A stretch of DNA of 64,000 nt from Cytobacillus praedii (GTDB lineage: Bacteria > Bacillota > Bacilli > Bacillales > Cytobacillaceae). Under the pieces are notes generated by a model, which was not told where the DNA came from, ran no database searches, and saw only the letters and a program-made list of their open reading frames with translations. This document shows positions 17,809 through 26,512 of this stretch, one piece after another (within the stretch, counting starts at the first letter, position 1; each line of letters begins with the position of its first letter). The position numbers were made by a program, and so were the translations under genes. Location of the stretch: the NCBI RefSeq assembly GCF_001439605.1, contig NZ_LMBX01000020.1, positions 1 to 64,000 on the forward strand, in the 5' to 3' direction.

Positions 17809-18204
17809 TTACTCCACTCTCTTTACATAGATTGCCTGTGAAGAACTAGTTTTGATACAGCCTTCTAAATCTGATTCTTTTAACAATCCTAAATTTAATG
17901 CGGCCTTTATTTTCTCCTCATCGGGTCTCTTTTGAATTAAATCGAGGAGATTTAATTTTTCTAGCCGATTAACCGAGTCCTCTGGTTCATACTTTTCTGT
18001 TACTCTTACTTGCCTTTGTAATTTATAATCACCAATGGCAATGTCTCCTCTTGTATCCTTTCCTACTGCCATGTCAAAGTATTGATTAAAAGCCTTCTTT
18101 AGTTCAATCAATTCTGTTTCAATCTCTTTTTTCTTAAGATTTAACTCATGATAATTAGCCAGCATTTCTTTCGTAATTAAAGAACCCACATTATTCTTCA
18201 GCAT
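17809..18204 (-). CDS. Hypothetical protein with N-terminal coiled coil
   Basis: A 131-residue soluble protein not assigned to a family. Residues about 12-45 (ELNLKKKEIETELIELKKAF) form a clear amphipathic coiled coil. The middle part is DYKLQRQVRVTEKYEPEDSV and a KRPDEEKIKAALNLG helix follows. The layout (helical pair, then a short acidic and basic domain) recalls small phage-related nuclease-inhibitor-like proteins, but this is a guess. GAGGGG lies five bases before the ATG. It has an inverted repeat downstream and no partner genes. Confidence 0.65.
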   Translation of the reverse strand: MLKNNVGSLITKEMLANYHELNLKKKEIETELIELKKAFNQYFDMAVGKDTRGDIAIGDYKLQRQVRVTEKYEPEDSVNRLEKLNLLDLIQKRPDEEKIKAALNLGLLKESDLEGCIKTSSSQAIYVKRVE

Positions 18205-18334
18205 GATCCCCTCATTCCATTAATGATAGTTCATCATATTGTGCAATAAGAAGAAATATTCCCCTAAATTAATTCCAGGTTCTCCTTTGGAATAAGAAGC
18301 TTGTAACGTCCATTATCCAGAAACACTTTACCAT

Positions 18335-18366
18335 AAAAAAACTACCTTATCTTCATAAGGTAGTTT
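18335..18366 (-). terminator. Terminator behind the EamA transporter gene
   Basis: A 12-bp stem, AAACTACCTTAT (18339-18350) with its complement at 18355-18366, a CTTC loop, and six A at 18335-18340 that read as U6 on the minus strand. Confidence 0.85.
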
Positions 18367-18389
18367 CCTCTTTATAACCATTTAAGAGC

Positions 18390-19334
18390 TTATGCACTTA
18401 ATGTATTTGCTTTTGAACCCTCTTTATTTTTCACAAAAGAAAGGATAATAATTGTACTTATAATACATAACGTCCCTAGCCACTCTTCGTGTCCAAAGGA
18501 TACATGAAGCCAAACAACTGATAAAAATGCAGCTGATAACGGCTCAACACTGGCTAAGATACTGGTTTCTGAAGCGCTAATATATTTAAGGCTCTCTAGG
18601 TAGCAATAAAAAGCAATAAGGGTTCCAAAAACAATAATAAATATTACGGCTAAAAAGGCGTTAAACGACCATTGGCCAACAAATTTCCAAGGCGGATGAA
18701 AAAGGCTAAAAGATAATCCGCCAATCATCATCCCCCAGCCAATGACAAGAGCCGATCCCCATTTTGCAAGAAGCCTTAGTGGCTGCAATGTGTAGTAAGC
18801 CAAAGCCACAGCAGAAGTAAGTCCCCAAAATAAGGCAATGCCTGAAATGGATAAACTGCTCATGCTCCCCTTTGTCACTAAAAGAAAAGTTCCCAAAAGC
18901 GCTAATACAACTGCAATACATTCTTTTATAGTCGGAAGCCTCTTTGCTCTTATAGCTATGAAGCATGAAATCATCGCAGGAGCTAAATACTGCAGGACTG
19001 TTGCTGTTGCTGCATTAGAATATTTAATGGCAGCAAAAAAGGTATACTGAACGGCGAGCATGCCAAAAATACTAAATAGTATTAGGCTTGGCACATCCTT
19101 TTTATCTTTCCATATGTCCCATATTTTCTGATTGCCCTTTAAACTTGCCAAGCCTAAGAGAATGGTCCCAGAAACAAGTAATCGGACAACTACCAGCCAT
19201 TCTGGGCTAAATCCATAATATTGAAATAAATATTGAGCAACTGTTCCTGAGATCCCCCATAAAACAGCCCCAATTAAAACCATCGTTATTCCCTTTGTCC
19301 TCGAAGAAGAAATTATCATTCTTTGTGCGTACAT
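18390..19334 (-). CDS. EamA family (drug/metabolite) transporter
   Basis: A 314-residue protein with ten membrane helices arranged as two five-helix EamA repeats. Marks: VLIGAVLWGISGTVAQYLF at the start, ATATVLQYLAPAMISCF at the end of repeat 1, and ETSILASVEPLSAAFLSVVWL in repeat 2. These proteins export amino acids, purines and other small metabolites; the substrate here is unknown. GAGGGAAG lies four bases before the ATG. It is a single gene. Confidence 0.85.
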   Translation of the reverse strand: MYAQRMIISSSRTKGITMVLIGAVLWGISGTVAQYLFQYYGFSPEWLVVVRLLVSGTILLGLASLKGNQKIWDIWKDKKDVPSLILFSIFGMLAVQYTFFAAIKYSNAATATVLQYLAPAMISCFIAIRAKRLPTIKECIAVVLALLGTFLLVTKGSMSSLSISGIALFWGLTSAVALAYYTLQPLRLLAKWGSALVIGWGMMIGGLSFSLFHPPWKFVGQWSFNAFLAVIFIIVFGTLIAFYCYLESLKYISASETSILASVEPLSAAFLSVVWLHVSFGHEEWLGTLCIISTIIILSFVKNKEGSKANTLSA

Positions 19335-19484
19335 AAGCTTCCCTCTAAATAAATGACATTTAACTTTTCAGTTTGATTAATATGAAGTATATCACATCTT
19401 TACATTTCATCTACGGCAACTTTCAAGTAGGTTCATGCCACAGTTGAATGCTCCAAGGATGCACTAACCTTCCTTTTAATATAA

Positions 19485-19512
19485 AAAGACCAGAAGAATA
19501 TACCTTCTGGCC
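19485..19512 (-). terminator. Terminator behind the truncated globin gene
   Basis: GGCCAGAAG and CTTCTGGTC (minus-strand sense) form a stem around an AT-rich loop and are followed by U5. Confidence 0.8.
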
Positions 19513-19521
19513 AATGTTGAA

Positions 19522-19881
19522 TTACTTATTAATTAAATAATTCATCAATTTCCCAATTTTCTCCACTAACATCAGCTTTATCGATTCTTCCATTTCCATT
19601 TCATGTATTGTTTCTTCCATTGTGCTCATCCAGATTCCAGCTCGCTCTGGTGTTGTTTGGAACGGGTGTCTTTCATTAACTTGTTTAACATTCCTTTCAT
19701 CATCCGCAGGTGAATCATCCGTAACTAAGCGGCTTATAAATGAACGCTGTCTGCTCTTTAGCAGTTCAATATCCACCCTTCTTTCAGCAAACATAGTACT
19801 GTAATATGAATCCTTTGTTAACTTACTATAAAAACGGTCAACTAATTCACCAATTTTTTCTTGTTCTAAATTGTTCGACAT
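19522..19881 (-). CDS. Truncated-hemoglobin-like protein
   Basis: A 119-residue protein with the two-over-two globin pattern. The E/F region NERHPFQTTPERAGIWMSTM matches the RHxPFxxxPxRxxWxxxM motif of group II truncated globins, in which the His is the proximal haem ligand; the A-B helices read IGELVDRFYSKL. Such proteins bind oxygen or nitric oxide and help in oxidative or nitrosative stress, but this copy is divergent in the B/E distal positions, so haem binding needs proof. The ATG at 19881 has AGGGG ten bases upstream. A TTG-rich extension of 19 codons lacks a site. Confidence 0.65.
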   Translation of the reverse strand: MSNNLEQEKIGELVDRFYSKLTKDSYYSTMFAERRVDIELLKSRQRSFISRLVTDDSPADDERNVKQVNERHPFQTTPERAGIWMSTMEETIHEMEMEESIKLMLVEKIGKLMNYLINK

Positions 19882-19988
19882 CTTTAATACGCCCCTATTC
19901 TTATTCATATTTTCAATGTCATTATAGTGATTATGCAAAAATTAGACTGTGAGATAAAACACACAATGTTAAATTTTTAAAAATAAAT

Positions 19989-20016
19989 AGACCCTTTATT
20001 TTCCTACAAAGGGTCT
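19989..20016 (-). terminator. Terminator behind the small cysteine protein
   Basis: AGACCCTTT (19989-19997) pairs with AAAGGGTCT (20008-20016), with a 10-nt loop. On the minus strand the stem is followed by U-rich sequence. Confidence 0.75.
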
Positions 20017-20035
20017 AAATAAAATTCAAAGGGAA

Positions 20036-20236
20036 CTATTTCCCCTCTATTTTTTTAAGTTCTAGTTTACATTTTCGACAATTAATTAAATGAATATCTC
20101 TAAAAAGAATAGATCTATATAAAACTTTCCGATTATTTAGCGCTTCATCCCCATATTGCGCTCCACAAATGCAGGCAGATTCATTCCTTACCCCATGAAC
20201 TTTTCCCCTTTTACATATAACAGTCGGATATATCAT
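20036..20236 (-). CDS. Small cysteine-containing protein (possible zinc ribbon)
   Basis: A 66-residue basic protein. Cysteines sit at residue 8, in ACICGAQ (a CxC pair) and in NCRKCKLE (a CxxC pair), a layout that could bind a zinc ion. The remainder is basic and hydrophobic with no signal peptide. GAAGGGG lies five bases before the ATG and a good terminator follows, which supports it as a real gene. No family is recognised. Confidence 0.6.
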   Translation of the reverse strand: MIYPTVICKRGKVHGVRNESACICGAQYGDEALNNRKVLYRSILFRDIHLINCRKCKLELKKIEGK

Positions 20237-20338
20237 TATTACCCCTTCTTTATTCCAGTCTACTAGCTACAGTATTAGACGTGAATTGAGAGTAAAAGGT
20301 TTCCACCAAAAATCTAAGTATAGTAAACTAGCTCATTA

Positions 20339-21121
20339 CTATTTATAAAAACTAGCAATTAGTATGGCCGCAGGGTAAATCAATATTTGACCAATTAATG
20401 TTCCAAGAAGCTTTGTCCCGATTAACATAACGACAAGCGCCTTAACATCCCCATATGGCCGTTTTTTTCGTAACGCTTGGTCTGTAATAATTGCAGACTG
20501 CGGGTCTACCAACAGCGTTAATAATATGGTAGCGACTCCATTAATCATCCCAGATGAGCCCGCAGCCGCTAACAGAAACTCTTCGTCTACAAAGTAAGCG
20601 GCATAATAGGCAGAAATCACCCCAATCGTATAAATCGCTGTAATTACTGTGTTTAGAATTAACAGACGTTTGGGAATTTCTCTATAACGCAAGCTATAAA
20701 ACATCTTTTTCCGAGGCTTCGTTGTCTTTTTTAACATCCGCTTCATGTTCGAAACACTTAATGCCTCTACTACAATGGAAGGAACAGATCCCTTTGTTTC
20801 AAGTCTATTTACAGCAATCGCAAATAGTTTAAGAAAAGTAGGTATGAATAGTATCCCTATAATCGTCCCAATTGTTGCCGAGAAAATGACCAGCCGAATA
20901 TCTTTTAAAGGATCTATCTCTTTCGCAATGCTAATTCCAATAAGTGTACCGATCAAGGGTGCTTGAAACATATTAGCGGTCCTAGATACAAGAACAAAAA
21001 TATTAAATAAAGACATGGAAAGTGCAAATTTTCCGCTCTTCACAGAATTTAACCGTACGGAGTATGACAATGTATCAACTAAATGAATCAATACTGTTAG
21101 CACCATTAAACCTAGGAGCAT
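20339..21121 (-). CDS. amj: Lipid II flippase Amj
   Basis: A 260-residue integral membrane protein matching the Amj (YdaH/DUF2837) family of B. subtilis. The N-terminus LLGLMVLTVLIHLVDTLSYS and the segment LFNIFVLVSRTANMFQAPLIG are family hallmarks, followed by a cytosolic Lys-rich loop (KRMLKKTTKPRKKM) and four more helices. In B. subtilis Amj is an alternative flippase moving lipid II across the cytoplasmic membrane; there it is under SigM control. GGGGTG lies six bases before the ATG. The PAP2 phosphatase at 21189 is immediately upstream on the same strand, so the two may form an envelope pair. Confidence 0.9.
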   Translation of the reverse strand: MLLGLMVLTVLIHLVDTLSYSVRLNSVKSGKFALSMSLFNIFVLVSRTANMFQAPLIGTLIGISIAKEIDPLKDIRLVIFSATIGTIIGILFIPTFLKLFAIAVNRLETKGSVPSIVVEALSVSNMKRMLKKTTKPRKKMFYSLRYREIPKRLLILNTVITAIYTIGVISAYYAAYFVDEEFLLAAAGSSGMINGVATILLTLLVDPQSAIITDQALRKKRPYGDVKALVVMLIGTKLLGTLIGQILIYPAAILIASFYK

Positions 21122-21188
21122 TTCAATTCACCCCATTTAAAAAGTTGACTTGCCTATAATTGATTTTTTGATATAGAATTTTTTCCCT

Positions 21189-21857
21189 TTAGCTAGTCGT
21201 GCTTTTGTATGTAAGCCTTCTACTGCGATTTTCTTGATATTTTTGGAAGAACCAAATAGCCATACCCAGCCAGCACGCGCTTGCAAAATACCCAGCAATG
21301 ATATCACTAGGGTAATGAACGCCTAAATAGATTCGACTGATTCCAATGGTAAAAATCATTAATGCACTAATAATGATTAATAGTATTCGACCAGCTCTTG
21401 AAGGGATATGCCGCCATAGAAGAAACGTTATAATCGTATACACTGTAAATGCATTCATCGCGTGCCCGCTCGGAAAACTGTAGCTATCGATCTCAATCAG
21501 CCGATGCAGTTCAGGGCGCGCCCGCTGAAAAGAGTACTTTAATAGCTGATTTAGGACAGCGGATCCAATAATTGCAACAATAAACAAAATTAGTTCCACT
21601 CGATGTTTAAGGACTGCGTATAGAAAAATAATAACAAGTATCGATAAAACGATAACTGAGTTCGTATCACCAATAAAGGTAAAAAATTTCATTACAGCGG
21701 TCAAGGATGAATTTTCAAACCCTTGGACAAAAGTAATAATCGTACTGTCAAATTGGACTACTTTATTTGCACTAACAAAGAATGCCATAAAACTGAATGC
21801 AAGTAGAGATATTACCCCTATAATAAAAGGGATGGAAAGCTGAGACTTATCTGTCAT
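21189..21857 (-). CDS. PAP2-family membrane phosphatase
   Basis: A 222-residue, six-helix membrane protein with the complete phosphatase signature: KYSFQRARP (motif 1), SFPSGHAMN (motif 2) and SRIYLGVHYPSD (motif 3). The catalytic His sits in motif 3 and the other His in motif 2 stabilises the transition state. Family members dephosphorylate lipid phosphates such as undecaprenyl pyrophosphate or phosphatidylglycerophosphate at the outer membrane face. The neighbouring amj gene suggests a role in recycling the peptidoglycan carrier, as in BcrC-type enzymes. GAGGTGATC lies upstream of the ATG. Its own substrate is not proven. Confidence 0.85.
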   Translation of the reverse strand: MTDKSQLSIPFIIGVISLLAFSFMAFFVSANKVVQFDSTIITFVQGFENSSLTAVMKFFTFIGDTNSVIVLSILVIIFLYAVLKHRVELILFIVAIIGSAVLNQLLKYSFQRARPELHRLIEIDSYSFPSGHAMNAFTVYTIITFLLWRHIPSRAGRILLIIISALMIFTIGISRIYLGVHYPSDIIAGYFASACWLGMAIWFFQKYQENRSRRLTYKSTTS

Positions 21858-21963
21858 CCTACTAGATCACCTCTAATATTAATATAATTTTTTTATCCCA
21901 TTTTTTATAGGGTGGCATTTTATCGGATCTTTTATTTATGGTTATAATTAATAAAAATGATAA

Positions 21964-21996
21964 TAAAAAGGGTGTTAATCCTTATTGGACTAACAC
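21964..21996 (-). terminator. Terminator behind the sensor kinase gene
   Basis: A ten-bp stem with one G-U pair between GTGTTAATCC (21972-21981) and 21987-21996. A-rich sequence at 21962-21968 becomes a U-tract on the minus strand. Confidence 0.75.
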
Positions 21997-22019
21997 ACTA
22001 TTGTTTCTAAATAAACTGA

Positions 22020-23252
22020 TCATTGAACAATAGGCAATTTCACTTTTACTGTTGTTCCCTTATTCAATTCACTTTCAATCTGAATTTCTCCTTGATGGTC
22101 TTCGATTATTTTTTTCGTAACGATAAGCCCAAGACCTGTTCCATCGCCTTTTGTTGTATAAAAGGGTATAAACAGCTTATCCAGCTCAGCTTTATTGATG
22201 CCACAGCCTTGATCAATAAAGCTTATCGAAACTTCATTCTTTAATTCGTTCTTTAAAAGTATCTTAAACATTCCACCATTATCCATTGAATCGAGACCAT
22301 TTTTTATTAGGTTAATAAACACCTGCTTAATCTGATTTTCCACACACTCGATCAAAGGAATAGAATCGTCCATTTCAATTGATAACGAAATATTTTTTTC
22401 AGCAGCAAGCTGTTTCGTTATTGATTTCACATAGAGAATAATCTCTTTCATACAACTCTTTTCGAATTGAGCGGATCTTGGCTTTCCAAGCAGCAAGAGA
22501 TCATTTACGATTAAATCTATCCGCTCAATTTCTTGCTCCATTATTGAAAAATACTTTTGATCCTCTACATATTTTTCTTTTTGCAGTTGAGTAAATCCCT
22601 TTAAGGATGCAAGAGGATTTCGAATTTCATGTCCAATTGAAGTGGCCATTTGACCGATAAATGCAAGCTTTTCTTTATGCCTTAATTCCTCATTCGCAGA
22701 GGTTAATGCATAAATATAAGAATAGAATCGATTTAATATAATGTAGGCAATCACAGAAAAAATAATGATTAAAGCAATAGGGACAACCACTACCAATGAA
22801 TGAATAAATAACCCTACAATTAAATATCTGGATATAGAAACAATGGTAACAATCCAATAGAAACATTTATTAATAAAAATAGGTGAAAATAAGATAAGAA
22901 TCAGTTCTGCAGCATTCCCGCTTCGGTATTCGCCATATTCAGCCGAAAACTGAATAATGTCGCTTACTGATGTTAGCATCATGTAGACAACAATGTAAAT
23001 ATATTTTATCACTTGATATTTTCCCTTTATATGTAAATAAAAAGCAACTGGAATTAATCCAAATAGGATCATATAAGTCCAAAAGCCAAATGGGCTATTT
23101 AACCCTGGCTCTGAATGCAGAATATACCTTGGATACAAATAGTAGTAAAAAAAATCATATAAAATTAAGGTTATATAAAAGATTGATAAATAAATTTTAA
23201 GTGCCCGCTTCTCCTCATGAAGCAGCCAAGTATGGATATTCTCTTTTTTCAT
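22020..23252 (-). CDS. Orphan sporulation-type sensor histidine kinase
   Basis: About 410 residues. The N-terminal 190 residues carry six or so membrane helices, a KinB-like sensor with only short exposed loops. Then comes HisKA with the phosphorylated His in SIGHEIRNPLASLKGFTQL, and HATPase with N box NLIKNGLDSM, G1 DQGCGINK and G2 GTGLGLIVTKKI. There is no receiver domain and no adjacent response regulator, as in the Kin kinases that feed the Spo0 phosphorelay. The ATG at 23252 has GAGGAA just upstream; the GTG at 23264 is inside that site. The signal is unknown. Confidence 0.85.
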   Translation of the reverse strand: MKKENIHTWLLHEEKRALKIYLSIFYITLILYDFFYYYLYPRYILHSEPGLNSPFGFWTYMILFGLIPVAFYLHIKGKYQVIKYIYIVVYMMLTSVSDIIQFSAEYGEYRSGNAAELILILFSPIFINKCFYWIVTIVSISRYLIVGLFIHSLVVVVPIALIIIFSVIAYIILNRFYSYIYALTSANEELRHKEKLAFIGQMATSIGHEIRNPLASLKGFTQLQKEKYVEDQKYFSIMEQEIERIDLIVNDLLLLGKPRSAQFEKSCMKEIILYVKSITKQLAAEKNISLSIEMDDSIPLIECVENQIKQVFINLIKNGLDSMDNGGMFKILLKNELKNEVSISFIDQGCGINKAELDKLFIPFYTTKGDGTGLGLIVTKKIIEDHQGEIQIESELNKGTTVKVKLPIVQ

Positions 23253-23424
23253 ACATTTCCTCACAAAAGTAGATTATATTTATTATAACCCCTAGGATTT
23301 AAAAATCGACAAAATCCTACTTTTATCCTATAATTATATCTATTTGAAAAATTCTACTTTTTATCTTGACTTTTCCAATCATTAAATGTAGGGTAGTTAT
23401 AAATAAATTAAATATGCAATTTTT

Positions 23425-23526
23425 CTTATCCAGAGAGGTGGAGGGACTGGCCCATTGATACCTCAGCAACAGACAATCATGTACTGTGCTAATTCCAGAA
23501 GCGTTATGCTTGAAGATAAGAAGAGC
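23425..23526 (+). promoter_or_regulatory. SAM-I (S-box) riboswitch aptamer
   Basis: The aptamer begins CTTATCCAGAGAGGTGGAGG, continues with CCTCAGCAAC and GTGCTAATTCCAG, and closes with GATAAGAAGAG. P1 is formed by CTTATC (23425-23430) with GATAAG (23515-23520). All core S-box blocks are present, so SAM binding is expected. A -35 TTGACT is at 23366-23371, but the -10 is not clear. In this family SAM binding favours a downstream terminator. Confidence 0.95.
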
Positions 23527-23545
23527 CGAAAGCGTGAATGCCAGA

Positions 23546-23576
23546 CCTCTTCTTGTTTATAGAAGGGGTTTTTATT
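23546..23576 (+). terminator. Expression-platform terminator of the SAM riboswitch
   Basis: CCTCTTCT (23546-23553) pairs with AGAAGGGG (23561-23568), a 7-nt loop between and T-rich sequence after it. The CTCTTCTT of the left arm can pair alternatively with AAGAAGAG at 23519-23526 on the P1 side, giving the antiterminator. Confidence 0.8.
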
Positions 23577-23620
23577 TTTTAATAAGAGCCCCCTAAACTA
23601 ATTCTAATGAGGTGATCTTT

Positions 23621-24379
23621 ATGTCAAATGAGTTAACGAAAGTATCAAACGAATTACTTCATGCCATTCAACTATTAAAGGAAAAAACATGGGTTGATTT
23701 AACCCATACATTCGGTCCTGGCTCACCGCATTTTTCTGCTTTTGATTCGGCTGAATTTCAGACATTATTTAATCATGATGATGGTTTTTTCGCACAAAGC
23801 TTTAAATTTGCTGGACAATATGGCACACATATAGATGCACCGATTCATTTCGTCCGGAATACAAGGTATCTAGATGAATTAGGATTAAAGGAATTAGTTT
23901 TGCCGCTTGTTGTCATTGACCGATCAAGGGAAGCTGCTTTAAATAATGACTTTACTTTAACTGTTAATGATATTTATGAATTTGAAAAGGTGTACGGGAG
24001 AATTGATGAAGGGTCATTTGTTGCCCTGAGAACGGATTGGAGCAAGCGATGGACGGATAAAGAAGCATTTGAAAATAAAGACATTGAAGGCCAAAACCAC
24101 GCCCCTGGATGGTCAGTTGATGCACTCCGGTTCTTAATAGAGGAAAGAAAAATAAAAGCCATTGGCCATGAAACGTTCGATACTGATTCAAGCATAGACT
24201 TTCAAAGAAACGGAAAACTTTTAGCTGAATATTATATTCTTGAGCAGGATACGTATCAAATTGAATTATTAACAAACTTAGATAAAGTACCTGCTAAAGG
24301 AGCAGTCATCTTTAATATTGTCCCAAAACCGGAAAAAGCCTCTGGATTTCCTGTTAGGTCCTTCGCAATCTTGCCATAA
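23621..24379 (+). CDS. Cyclase-family metal-dependent hydrolase under SAM riboswitch control
   Basis: A 252-residue soluble enzyme of the cyclase/kynurenine formamidase-like family. The metal-binding motif GQYGTHIDAPIHF (HxDxxxH) is near residue 70, with the second His-rich site GHETFDTDSS about residue 190. Family members hydrolyse N-formylkynurenine, isatin or related amides, or cleave lactones, with Mn or Zn. The ATG at 23621 follows GAGGTGATC; the GTG at 23612 is inside that site. Its only visible control is the SAM riboswitch, so it is made when SAM is low. The substrate is not known, but a sulphur- or methyl-cycle metabolite is suggested. Confidence 0.85.
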   Translation: MSNELTKVSNELLHAIQLLKEKTWVDLTHTFGPGSPHFSAFDSAEFQTLFNHDDGFFAQSFKFAGQYGTHIDAPIHFVRNTRYLDELGLKELVLPLVVIDRSREAALNNDFTLTVNDIYEFEKVYGRIDEGSFVALRTDWSKRWTDKEAFENKDIEGQNHAPGWSVDALRFLIEERKIKAIGHETFDTDSSIDFQRNGKLLAEYYILEQDTYQIELLTNLDKVPAKGAVIFNIVPKPEKASGFPVRSFAILP

Positions 24380-24393
24380 GCGGAAATTGTAAC

Positions 24394-24424
24394 AGGGCAA
24401 TGCTGCTGATTTGCATTGCCCTTT
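24394..24424. terminator. Terminator between convergent cyclase and small membrane genes
   Basis: AGGGCAATGC (24394-24403) pairs with GCATTGCCCT (24413-24422) around a 9-nt loop. It works for the plus-strand gene and is close to the stop at 24423. Confidence 0.75.
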
Positions 24425-24854
24425 AAGGTATCTTTTTCTTATTATTTATTCGAAGCATAACTATAATCGCTACAACAATCAAGACAACAAAGAACAAAAC
24501 AATAATGACATTTTCCATCCAATGATTAGGTGCTTTATGAACAAAGATAGCCTTTTGCCATTCGTTTTCTCCTACTTCAACTGCAATTGCTATTTTTGGG
24601 GAAATGCCTATAACCTCATAATACTTCGTGCCTTTTGGATACGCATTTGATGCATCCCCAAAATATTCTCCAGTCATATCGTTCGTGCCTCTTCTCACTT
24701 TTCCTATGATGTCTCCGATATCAGATACCATTTCATCAGTTACTTCATATACATTTCCTTTCCAAACAACGAAAGGATACGCCCAGTCAAGTGCTTGAAC
24801 AGACCACTGACTTGTAAAAGAGAAACAAAATAGAAGTAAGATGATTTTTCGCAA
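24423..24854 (-). CDS. Exported/membrane-anchored hypothetical protein
   Basis: A 143-residue protein with an N-terminal signal peptide (MRKIILLLFCFSF), a soluble region of about 80 residues and a C-terminal membrane helix (NVIIVLFFVVLIVVAIIVML) with a basic tail. The soluble part contains VKVRRGT-like and GTKYYEVIGISPK segments with no recognised motif. The TTG start lies eight bases after AGGGG. It begins 21 bp after the lipoprotein at 24876, on the same strand, so the two form a small operon of envelope proteins. Function unknown. Confidence 0.65.
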   Translation of the reverse strand: MRKIILLLFCFSFTSQWSVQALDWAYPFVVWKGNVYEVTDEMVSDIGDIIGKVRRGTNDMTGEYFGDASNAYPKGTKYYEVIGISPKIAIAVEVGENEWQKAIFVHKAPNHWMENVIIVLFFVVLIVVAIIVMLRINNKKKIP

Positions 24855-24875
24855 ATAGATTTCCCCTTTCCTGGC

Positions 24876-25331
24876 CTATTCCACCTCTAAAGCAAAAGCA
24901 TAAAAAGCATCGCCATTGGATACATTTTCTTGCTTTTCATCCATCCACCATACGCCGTAGGAATAATAATATAGCCCCTTTTGTGCAGGTGCTGTAAACC
25001 CATGATCCTCAACTAAAACTTCCTGTTCTTTCTTTTCCTCATTTATTTGCAAGAGATAAACACTGTTTGGCAATGGTTCGTAATCCATTAAAAATTTGAC
25101 TTTTTCACCAGGTTTTACTTTAACCGGCACTTTCCCCTCTAACATTTCTACTGGACCAGCAGAATCTACACAAGTATTCCCCCAGCAATATGTGCCTAAT
25201 TTTGTTTCATATTTCTCATTGGCGATTTCAATGAACACTTCCGGGGGTTTTGAAGAAGTTAAATTACCATTCGAGCAGCCTATCAAGGTAACAAGCAGAA
25301 AGGTAAAAGTAATAAATATACATTTTTTCAT
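24876..25331 (-). CDS. Putative lipoprotein
   Basis: A 151-residue secreted lipoprotein: signal peptide MKKCIFITFTFLLVTLIGCS with lipobox LIGC (Cys19). The mature part has a conserved pair of cysteines in GTYCWGNTCVDS, possibly disulphide-bonded or metal-binding, and an aromatic stretch LYYYSYGVWWM. AGGAGG lies six bases before the ATG. It is the first gene of a two-gene unit with the membrane protein at 24423. No family was recognised. Confidence 0.7.
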   Translation of the reverse strand: MKKCIFITFTFLLVTLIGCSNGNLTSSKPPEVFIEIANEKYETKLGTYCWGNTCVDSAGPVEMLEGKVPVKVKPGEKVKFLMDYEPLPNSVYLLQINEEKKEQEVLVEDHGFTAPAQKGLYYYSYGVWWMDEKQENVSNGDAFYAFALEVE

Positions 25332-25519
25332 ATCAGTTCCTCCTGTTTAGAAAATAGACGATTTTTTCCAAACAAAGTTACTTATTAACAAAAAAACAAC
25401 CCATGTTAAACTATTATCGTCAGAATATATAGAATAATAAAAAGTTGATCCTATATCACAAATTATTTGTTATCTCACATATAGTCTATATTGAAAAAGA
25501 TGGAATAGAGGTGAATGGA

Positions 25520-26446
25520 ATGTTCCAAAGCAAACACTTTAAACTTGAAAAGGTGAGTAATAGTATTTATGCAGCAATAGCAAAAGAAGGCGGAGGGGCT
25601 GCAGCAAATGCAGGGTTTGTGGATTTAGGAGAAAAAGTGATTGTTTTTGATACTTTTAACACACAACAAGCATCACAAGATTTAAAGCTCCTTGCGGAAT
25701 CAATCACAAATCACCCTGTTACATGGGTAATTAATAGTCATTGGCATGGTGACCATATAAGAGGGAACCAAACATTTAAGGATCGGATGATCATATCAAG
25801 TGAATCAACATACACAAAAATCAAAGATGTTCACCCTTCAAGGATTGCTGCACAGAAAAATGATATGAATGGATTAACAAATTATATCCAATCATTAAAA
25901 GACCAGCTAGTTCAAAATACCGATGCTCAATTACAATATCAAATCAATTTCTTAAGCGAGCTAAAAAGTTCTTTGCCAACTCTGGAATTAGTATTACCAA
26001 ACCAAACATTTATTGACAAAATGACCTTCCACGGAAAAAAACAAAGTGCAACACTTTTCACATTAGGCGGGGGACATTCTTTATGTGATGCCATGCTATA
26101 CATTCCAGATGAAAAGGTAATATTTATGGGGGATTTATTATTTGTTGATTGTCACCCTACTTTTTTTGAGGAATCAAATCTTGAGCATTGGGCAACTATT
26201 TTAAAAAAAGTAATGCTTATGGAAATTGATGTGGCAGTACCAGGACATGGTTCAATAGGTACAAAAGAGGATATCTCAAAAGTCACCCATTACCTATCTG
26301 ATTTAACTGCCATTGTAGAAGGAAATCACCCGATTGAAGAGATTAATATTCCTGCTAAGTATAAAGATTGGGGTTCATCAGAGGTTTTTCAGCAAAATAT
26401 AAAAATAGCAGAGGCTTTATTAAACAAGGGAACTCCTATATTGTGA
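25520..26446 (+). CDS. Metallo-beta-lactamase fold hydrolase
   Basis: A 308-residue soluble MBL-fold protein. The metal motif SHWHGDH is near residue 75, a further His at GGGHSLCDAM, Asp in FMGDLLFVD and His in VPGHGS. These are the usual binuclear zinc ligands, so the enzyme is probably active. Most such proteins are thioesterases, lactonases or related hydrolases, and a few are lactamases; the substrate cannot be told. The ATG at 25520 follows GAGGTGAATG; the longer frame upstream lacks a ribosome-binding site. It is a single gene with a terminator overlapping its stop. Confidence 0.8.
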   Translation: MFQSKHFKLEKVSNSIYAAIAKEGGGAAANAGFVDLGEKVIVFDTFNTQQASQDLKLLAESITNHPVTWVINSHWHGDHIRGNQTFKDRMIISSESTYTKIKDVHPSRIAAQKNDMNGLTNYIQSLKDQLVQNTDAQLQYQINFLSELKSSLPTLELVLPNQTFIDKMTFHGKKQSATLFTLGGGHSLCDAMLYIPDEKVIFMGDLLFVDCHPTFFEESNLEHWATILKKVMLMEIDVAVPGHGSIGTKEDISKVTHYLSDLTAIVEGNHPIEEINIPAKYKDWGSSEVFQQNIKIAEALLNKGTPIL

Positions 26447-26460
26447 AGTTCCCTTGTTTT
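26422..26460 (+). terminator. Terminator of the MBL gene
   Basis: Arms AAACAAGGGAACT and AGTTCCCTTGTTT (26422-26434 and 26448-26460) enclose the stop codon at 26444-26446. A short T-run follows. Confidence 0.8.
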
Positions 26461-26512
26461 AATCACAAAAAGACACTATTTTACTAGTAAACGAAAGAAT
26501 CATTTAACTTGT

